Positions 6,666-10,723 of a stretch of DNA of 10,723 nucleotides are shown piece after piece. Under the pieces are notes generated by a model. It was given only the letters and a program-made list of their open reading frames with translations. It had not been told where the DNA came from and searched no databases. The stretch lies in contig JALLAP010000806.1 of the NCBI GenBank assembly GCA_036939355.1, positions 1-10,723 on the forward strand, in the 5' to 3' direction. The DNA comes from Thalassiosira profunda (taxonomy: Eukaryota; Bacillariophyta; Thalassiosirophyceae; Thalassiosirales; Thalassiosiraceae). The first letter of the stretch is position 1; every line of letters starts with the position of its first letter. Both the position numbers and the translations under genes were made by a program.

Positions 6666-7691
6666 TCAATCCATCTTCTTCGCCACCGCTTGTGCCGAGT
6701 TCACGAGGCATCCCGTCACCAATCCCACAGTCACGAAGACGCCGCCCACGATCCCCACCAGCGAGCTCAGGAAGACGAACCAATTCTCCCGACTCTCCAC
6801 GTGACGGACCGCGAGCGGTGTGAAGTCGTATGTAAGCAGCAATCCCGGCAATAGTGTGGAGCGCTGCGCCGCGAGAGTTTCCGGTTCGACGATGTGCCGG
6901 CTCACCGACGCCTGGTACGTCTCCCGCGCCGCATGGAACGTCCGTTTATATGTCGTGGGCACCAACTTCACTGCGACATTCGCCAGCGCCACCCCCGACC
7001 CGTTGTCCATCACATGCGCCGCATTCTGCAGCGGATTGTCCCCCGGCGGGAACGGCGCGCCAAACGTAATGTCGTGAACGAAGTGGGTGACGTTCGGGAG
7101 CTTCCCGTGGAACGGATCGGGATCCCGCGACGGGTCCACCCCGAACGACAACAAAGATGTGGCGCGCCTCCACGCGTCTGGAGAAACCGAGACGCTCAGC
7201 GTGCCCCCCACGCGGGGGACGTGCAATGTGCCCGTCAAGGTGCACCCCTCCGATCGCTTTTGGGTCGAGGCCACCTCCCTCCCGAACCCCCCAACGGCCG
7301 CCTTCTTGTACTCGTCGACCGTCGGCTTTCTCTTGGTGAATGTAAATGGTGGCTTGTGGTAATGCTCGAACTTCCCCGAGTGGTAACTGTTACCGTCGTG
7401 GGAATAATCCAACGCGCTGCAATGTAAATGCGGAAAGGTCACGTGCACCCGCAGCGGAATGCGATGGCCGACCAACTGCCGCGCATTAGCATTATTAAAC
7501 AGCGCCGAGGGCACCGAATCGGCTAGGTGCATGGAGTGCCGCGTCTCGACGCGGAGGTAGAGGATGGTTTGGGAGAGGAGGAGGAGGCCCGCCGCGAGGG
7601 CGGCGACGAGAGTGATGGCGCCCCCGGCAACCGACCGTTCCCGGATGCCGTCGACGGGCTTGGCGAAGGCGTCGTAGGAGCGGATGCCCAT
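6666..7691 (-). CDS. ERGIC/Erv41-Erv46 family ER-Golgi cargo receptor (gene E, copy 2)
   Basis: 341 residues, the same length and architecture as copy 1: two TM helices, luminal ERGIC domain and KKMD retrieval signal at the C terminus. It differs from copy 1 at four residues only: Y103 H104 instead of L S, V158 instead of A, and E269 instead of Q. In contrast, the DNA has many changes, mostly at third codon positions (15 in the first 230 bp from the stop). This pattern of synonymous over nonsynonymous change indicates that both copies have been under protein-level constraint. The start ATG at 7689-7691 is the one conserved in both copies. Homology with copy 1 ends almost exactly at the stop codon on the 3' side. 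It is divergent from Y copy 2 across a 188-bp promoter that contains a long G-rich insertion. Confidence 0.88.
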   Translation of the reverse strand: MGIRSYDAFAKPVDGIRERSVAGGAITLVAALAAGLLLLSQTILYLRVETRHSMHLADSVPSALFNNANARQLVGHRIPLRVHVTFPHLHCSALDYSHDGNSYHSGKFEHYHKPPFTFTKRKPTVDEYKKAAVGGFGREVASTQKRSEGCTLTGTLHVPRVGGTLSVSVSPDAWRRATSLLSFGVDPSRDPDPFHGKLPNVTHFVHDITFGAPFPPGDNPLQNAAHVMDNGSGVALANVAVKLVPTTYKRTFHAARETYQASVSRHIVEPETLAAQRSTLLPGLLLTYDFTPLAVRHVESRENWFVFLSSLVGIVGGVFVTVGLVTGCLVNSAQAVAKKMD

Positions 7692-7879
7692 GGTTTGTTG
7701 GACGGGGGCTCGTCGGGGCTCGGGGGGGGCTCGCGGGGTCGATCGGGGGGGGGGGCTTTAGCTTTGAGTTGTGTCCGCCAGTTTGTGTCGAGAAAATTGC
7801 AAAGTGATGTCCGAGGTGTCCGCCTAGCCATCCCCTTCTCTTCAGTTCTCTTCTCCTCTCCCCCCTCCGACGCTCAACC
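7692..7879. promoter_or_regulatory. Bidirectional promoter between E and Y, copy 2, with G-rich insertion
   Basis: 188 bp against 136 bp in copy 1. The conserved 40-bp core is at 7763-7802 (one mismatch, TTGCAA at 7797-7802) and the Y-proximal side is CT-rich up to the ATG. The extra length is mainly a G-rich stretch at about 7704-7755 on the E side of the core. Confidence 0.65.
7704..7755 (+). repeat. G-tract cluster with G-quadruplex potential
   Basis: Five G runs lie within 52 bp on the plus strand: 7704-7708 (5 G), 7715-7718 (4), 7722-7729 (8), 7735-7738 (4) and 7745-7755 (11), separated by short CT/CG-containing loops of 3-6 bases. This satisfies the usual G4 pattern of four runs of at least three G with loops up to seven. 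It is absent from the copy 1 promoter. The homopolymer length is also prone to sequencing error. Confidence 0.75.
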
Positions 7880-8851
7880 ATGGCTTTAGCCCCGGACGGG
7901 CGCCTGCGGAACACCACCGCGTGCCTTCCCATCGCCTACGGCTCCGTCGCCTTCTACCGGGGCCCCCAGTCGGACGAGCATCGGACCCACCGATGGACTT
8001 TGTTTGTCCGCTCGCCCGATCCCAAGTTCGATCTGAGCCAGGCGATTGCCAAGGTCGTGTTCCAGCTGCACCCGAGCTTTCCCAAGCCGACGCGGGAATT
8101 GACCGAGCCGCCGTACGAGGTGACGGAAATGGGGTGGGGGGAGTTCGAGGCGAGCATTCGGATTATTTGGAGGGAGGAGGCCGATGAGCGGTCGACCATC
8201 GTGAGTTGTTGATGTGTATCCATCTGATGTGCATTTTGCTTGCTTGCTCATGATTGTGGCGCCGGCATTGCAGCTCACGCACGGGATCAGATTGTATCCC
8301 AATCGGGCCCCGGCCACTGCGGCCAACCCTTCGGCCTACATGAACACCACAGTTCCAGGTGAGTGGCATTGCATTTCATTTGCAATTCATATGATGCTAT
8401 GCTAACAGCATTTTGCCTATCAGTGGTCGCCGAGAAATACGACGAGGTGGTCTTCACCAACCCCAAAATGGAGTTCCACAAATCCCTGCTGGACGGGCAC
8501 AAAAAGAAGAAGCTCAGGTACCCCCTCTCGAACGAACAATCCGTGGCGGACCACTTTCGAACATACGGAGACGAGGAGGATGTGAAATCGATGCTCGAGG
8601 CGAAGAAGTTTCTGGAGGGGGAATTGCGCAATGTGAAGGATCGATTGTTGCGGGCGGACGCCGCGTTGGAGGAGGCGAAGCACGCGCTGGCCATCACAAA
8701 GGAAATGGAAGTGGCCCGAGGGACGGGCGCGGCGGCGGTCAGCGGCGGGGCGGCGAAGGAGGGCGCGAAAGAAAAGGGGAAGCCGGGGCGGAAGCCGAAG
8801 AAGAAGGACAAGTCGTCGGAACCCGCGGGGAAGAAGGCCAAGACGATTTGA
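7880..8851 (+). CDS. YEATS-domain protein, GAS41/Yaf9 type (gene Y, copy 2; two introns)
   Basis: Exons 7880-8200, 8274-8358 and 8424-8851 give 277 residues, with exon lengths identical to copy 1. Introns are 8201-8273 (73 nt) and 8359-8423 (65 nt), with the same donors, acceptors and phases; TGCTAAC is at 8400-8406. The YEATS domain is the same except V96 to I (exon 1 has 16 base changes, only this one nonsynonymous). Pocket residues S66, F67 and W86 are kept. Exon 3 has ten residue changes, mostly outside the YEATS fold: K163, L211, A215, I226, R234, A238, V241, G243, E248 and I277 in this copy. The basic AT-hook-like PGRKPKKK tail is unchanged. A histone-acylation reader in SWR1/NuA4-type complexes is the best inference. 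Both copies look functional. The 3' flank leads into the convergent, degraded end of m. Confidence 0.9.
8201..8273 (+). other. Intron 1 of Y, copy 2
   Basis: GTGAGT donor after ATC (phase 0) and acceptor GGCATTGCAG; 73 nt. It aligns to intron 1 of copy 1 with only three substitutions and two short gaps by eye, which dates this duplication as recent compared with the m pair. Confidence 0.85.
8359..8423 (+). other. Intron 2 of Y, copy 2
   Basis: GTGAGT donor, branch-like TGCTAAC at 8400-8406 ending 17 nt before exon 3, acceptor CTATCAG; phase 1, 65 nt. An extra ATG-type triplet (ATGATG) accounts for much of the length difference from copy 1. Confidence 0.85.
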
Positions 8852-8958
8852 TGCGTTGCTATTTGCTCTTGCTCAGTTACGAAGGATGGCTTGCGCTTCA
8901 TACAGCCTCTAGCAACTTTGTGCAACAATGGCCGCACGTTAAATGTCACTGATCTCTT
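8852..8958. other. Spacer between Y copy 2 and the decayed end of m
   Basis: A short stretch after the Y stop with no gene. It resembles the sequence after Y copy 1 only for the first 10-25 bp. No AATAAA is seen. Confidence 0.5.
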
Positions 8959-9220
8959 TTACTCATCGGGCAATATTAAGCTGAGGACCAACACAATGAT
9001 CCCCCATATGTGAGGGGGCTAAGGAGGAGGAGGGTGCAGCAGCAGCCACAGGCGAATTTGCTGCATTTGATCGGTCGTGGATGCTGCGGCGGTGTCAACT
9101 CGGCGTCCGAGGTTTGCGTTGGGCGATGTGCGACTTCTTTGACACTCCCCGGCTGCTCCGGACACTCGATATCCCCAGGCGGATGTGCAACATCGAGTGA
9201 TGCGCTTGGAATATCTCGTC
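8959..9220 (-). pseudogene. Out-of-frame remnant of the m C-terminal linker and fifth TM helix (right copy)
   Basis: Beyond the stop of the right m gene the homology to left m continues in other frames. After a net 13-bp loss (about 9231-9245) the linker resumes in a second frame (APVGRDI ... HRPTQTSDAE, against APVGRDI ... HRQTQTSDAD on the left). After a 1-bp loss near 9005-9018 the fifth TM helix resumes in a third frame (HIWGIIVLVLSLIL, against LIILGIVVLVVVFVV), ending at a TAA at 8959-8961. Left m reads through the whole region in one frame, so the right copy has two frameshifts. An intron explanation was considered, but no good donor restores the frame. Confidence 0.75.
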
Positions 9221-9871
9221 CTACTGGTGCCGAAAATCGCAGGAAGGCCCCTCTTCGACAGTGTCCAAACAGCACAGAACGGCCATGACTGTCCACAGGA
9301 AAGCACCGATGAACCCCAAAATGCCTCCGTAACTCAGTTTGCACCCGTTGGAGCACACTTCAGATGAAAGAATGAGGAGGGTCAGGAGCTGACAAACTCC
9401 AACGAAGAATAAGATGCCAGCCGATACTCTCCCAGCCGTTCTCGGGCAGCGCTTACTGCAGTCACATGGTTCTCGGGCAGCGCTTGCTGCAGCAAGGCAT
9501 GTGACAACCAACACTGTTATGCAGCCCAGAACGAATGCAGTGAATCCAAAAGCCTGTGCACTTTTCATTTGAGGATCAACAAAACTGCTCCATGGCATCG
9601 GGGGCCTGCCAAAGAAACCCCCACCATAGAGTTTGCATCCAGAATGGCCTTGGTAATTCATGAGCCCTATCTGATATTCCCTCAATTCGTCACGCACTTT
9701 GACGTGCGTTTTCGCGTAGTGGCAGGGAAACAGGGATATTGAGGTAAAAGCCAAGGCGACTATTGCTGTCAGCGGCCAAATCGCCCTTTTGCTCCATGCG
9801 TCTGGATCATGCGAGGCTGGAGCTGCCACCGCCCCTCCTTCATCGTCTTCATACGCAGTTAAGGGTTTCAT
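9221..9871 (-). CDS. Multi-TM membrane protein, C-terminally truncated (gene m, right copy)
   Basis: 216 residues, starting at the ATG aligned with left m (MKPL) and ending early after EEGPSCDFRHQ. TM helices at about 30-48, 107-126, 149-169 and 182-202 remain, as do the loop cysteines C50, C79, C173 and C177; the fifth TM helix of the left copy is lost by frameshift. Identity to the left copy is roughly three quarters by eye, far lower than for the neighbouring E and Y pairs. The frame is open upstream to 9949, but that extension is not conserved. Between TM2 and TM3 a 31-bp tandem duplication plus a 10-bp loss changes the loop to CLAAASAAREPCDCSKRC yet keeps the downstream frame. It may still make a four-TM protein, or be an early pseudogene. 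K lies upstream on the same strand, as on the left. Function unknown. Confidence 0.65.
   Translation of the reverse strand: MKPLTAYEDDEGGAVAAPASHDPDAWSKRAIWPLTAIVALAFTSISLFPCHYAKTHVKVRDELREYQIGLMNYQGHSGCKLYGGGFFGRPPMPWSSFVDPQMKSAQAFGFTAFVLGCITVLVVTCLAAASAAREPCDCSKRCPRTAGRVSAGILFFVGVCQLLTLLILSSEVCSNGCKLSYGGILGFIGAFLWTVMAVLCCLDTVEEGPSCDFRHQ
9438..9492 (-). repeat. 31-bp-period tandem duplication inside right m
   Basis: The 24-bp sequence at 9438-9461 recurs at 9469-9492 with one base difference. Left m has a single copy of this segment (the part encoding KRCPR). One unit is read in a shifted frame and the other in the original frame. Confidence 0.8.
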
Positions 9872-10168
9872 TGCTCTCTTTTGTAGAATCGCGTTGTGTG
9901 CGCCTGGTCGTCCTCTGAGATTCGTGTGAGTTGGCGGGGTTCTCATCAATCATCTCAAAGGACAACTTGGGACAACACGCAAACTTCGCATGCGTAGGTA
10001 GGTAACCCAGAAAGAAAAGGGACCAGTAGTGTGAGGGGCAAGCAGCTGGTCTCGATCCTGTCATTCATTCTCCGCATCCGACAATACGAATGTAGACTCT
10101 GAATCAGTGTTGGCTCTGACGGTTGGCCACCACAGGCGCAACTATTCAGCGTAAGGTAAGCGCAAACC
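9872..10168 (-). other. Intergenic region between K and m, right copy
   Basis: 297 bp, homologous in inverted orientation to 91-361. It should hold the K 3' UTR and the m promoter. It differs by substitutions and short duplications (CTAC doubled; an extra stretch around TTGTCC). It lacks the ATG CAA TGA uORF of the left copy. No gene is visible. Confidence 0.6.
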
Positions 10169-10723
10169 TCAATCGTTCAGCGACGAAAGGAAGTCCATCA
10201 GCTCCCCCTTCTTGGCCTCCGGCTTCTTCTTCCGTTTCTTCTTCTTGCCCCCCAGCAGCGGCGACGCTAAAACATCCGGGACGTCCTGTTTTCGTTTTGC
10301 AGAATGCGCCTGCCCTTTGTGTTGCGGTGGCTTCTTTTCCCCGAGCTTTGCACCCTCCCCGAACGATGCCAGGGAAATGTAGTCGGTATTGTCGCGTATT
10401 TGGGATGCCACGGTCTTCTTCTCTGGCCTCTTCTCTGGTTGTTTTGCCTTTTGCTTCTTTTGGCCTGTACTATCATCGCTTGCGCCGGCCTTCTTGTCGG
10501 GCGTCACATCTATTCCCTTCCTCTTCTTCTTCGTCCCGCAATGCGTGCACTTCATCACCAAGCACTGCCTGGACCGTCCGTCTCCCACCCGATAGGACGA
10601 CGCCATGCGTCGCATCTCCTCCTGTTGCAGCGTTTCTTTTCGCAGCTGGATGTTGGCATTGGACGTCCCCCGGCGCTGCAGCGAGAGGGACCGGTCGTGC
10701 AGCTCCTTCGCCTTGGCGCGGGA
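10169..10723 (-). CDS. Lys-rich protein with a CxxC motif (gene K, right copy, 5' partial)
   Basis: The frame is open from the window edge (10723) to TGA at 10169-10171, giving at least 184 residues; the N terminus is outside the window. The visible part begins SRAKAKELHDRSLSLQRRG, a helical Q/E/R-rich stretch, then RQCLVMKCTHCGTKKKRKG (residues 52-70 of the visible part) with C54, C59 and C62. After that it is Lys-rich and of low complexity, with a segment TDYISLASFGEGAK (113-126), and ends with a basic cluster and LMDFLSSLND. The C-x2-C-G-T-K pattern preceded by a basic helix loosely recalls the second half of the Rpr2/Rpp21/SNM1 zinc ribbon of RNase P/MRP, but the first CxxC pair is not seen, so this is a weak suggestion. 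The basic runs suggest a nucleolar or RNA-binding role (inference). It precedes m on the same strand. Confidence 0.7.
   Translation of the reverse strand, partial: SRAKAKELHDRSLSLQRRGTSNANIQLRKETLQQEEMRRMASSYRVGDGRSRQCLVMKCTHCGTKKKRKGIDVTPDKKAGASDDSTGQKKQKAKQPEKRPEKKTVASQIRDNTDYISLASFGEGAKLGEKKPPQHKGQAHSAKRKQDVPDVLASPLLGGKKKKRKKKPEAKKGELMDFLSSLND

Larger units (their letters stand above)
6664..8862 (+). repeat. Direct repeat of the E-Y gene pair, copy 2
   Basis: Partner of 1326-3475. The main structural differences are the G-rich insertion in the promoter, intron indels and unrelated 3' flanks beyond each stop codon. Confidence 0.85.
8959..10258 (-). repeat. Inverted repeat of the K-m block, right arm
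   Basis: Partner of 1-1245; position 10258 corresponds to window base 1. The repeat very likely continues into K beyond 10258, but the matching left sequence is outside the window. Confidence 0.85.

Noticed and set aside
5986..6783. 265-codon minus-strand open frame
   Set aside because: Its start lies within E copy 2 in a shifted frame, it overlaps other frames on the same strand, and it shows no domain or sensible composition.
9001..9018. Imperfect palindrome CCCCCATATGTGAGGGGG
   Set aside because: A five-pair G/C hairpin inside a degraded coding region; no terminator or regulatory role can be supported.
8996..9246. An intron in right m that would restore the C-terminal TM helix (acceptor-like TTAG before the CCCCC stretch)
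   Set aside because: The only candidate donor (GTAGGA near the early stop) joins into the wrong frame, and left m reads through the same region without an intron.
1..10723. Transposon or integrated element as the cause of the duplications
   Set aside because: No transposase, reverse transcriptase, integrase, terminal repeat or target-site duplication is visible; the repeats are ordinary gene segments with introns.

Overview
This is nuclear DNA of a microbial eukaryote with a compact genome. It is GC-rich and gene-dense, neighbouring genes mostly alternate in strand, two divergent intergenic regions are under 170 bp, and introns are 61-83 nt with GTGAGT donors, a TGCTAAC branch-point-like site and CAG acceptors. 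All recognisable genes are eukaryotic housekeeping genes: an ERGIC/Erv41-Erv46 cargo receptor, a YEATS4/GAS41/Yaf9-type histone reader, an RRP15-type pre-60S factor and an RBM42-type RRM protein. The lineage cannot be fixed by eye. The style of the four-TM Cys-loop protein hints at an alga or stramenopile-like protist, but this is a weak inference.

Layout, left to right: (1) 1-90, the last 29 codons of a Lys-rich protein gene (here called K, +). (2) 362-1264, an unknown multi-TM protein (m, +). (3) 1328-2353 ERGIC-family gene (E, -), divergent from 2490-3467 YEATS gene (Y, +, two introns). (4) 3527-4759 RRP15-like gene (-), divergent from 4926-5696 RBM42-like gene (+). (5) 5697-6665, about 1 kb with no convincing gene. 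(6) 6666-7691 a second E (-), divergent from 7880-8851 a second Y (+), in the same orientation as the first pair. (7) 8959-9871 a second m (-), frameshifted near its C terminus. (8) 10169 to the right edge, a second K (-), open at its 5' end.

The striking feature is the layered duplication. The E-Y pair is present twice as direct repeats, while K-m is present twice as inverted repeats at the two edges, so one unit has E-Y flipped relative to K-m. The blocks differ in divergence: the E proteins differ at 4 of 341 residues and the Y introns are still nearly alignable base for base, whereas m proteins differ at roughly a quarter of positions and the right m has lost its C-terminal frame. The 90 bp of K that can be compared differ at one base. 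This points to separate duplication ages or patchy gene conversion, or to an assembly joining two haplotypes, which must be excluded.

Functionally, E works in ER-Golgi cargo retrieval, Y in chromatin (SWR1/NuA4-type complexes), and RRP15 and RBM42 in ribosome biogenesis and RNA metabolism. The genes look like independent housekeeping genes sharing bidirectional promoters rather than one pathway. I see no mobile element, CRISPR array, tRNA or rRNA.
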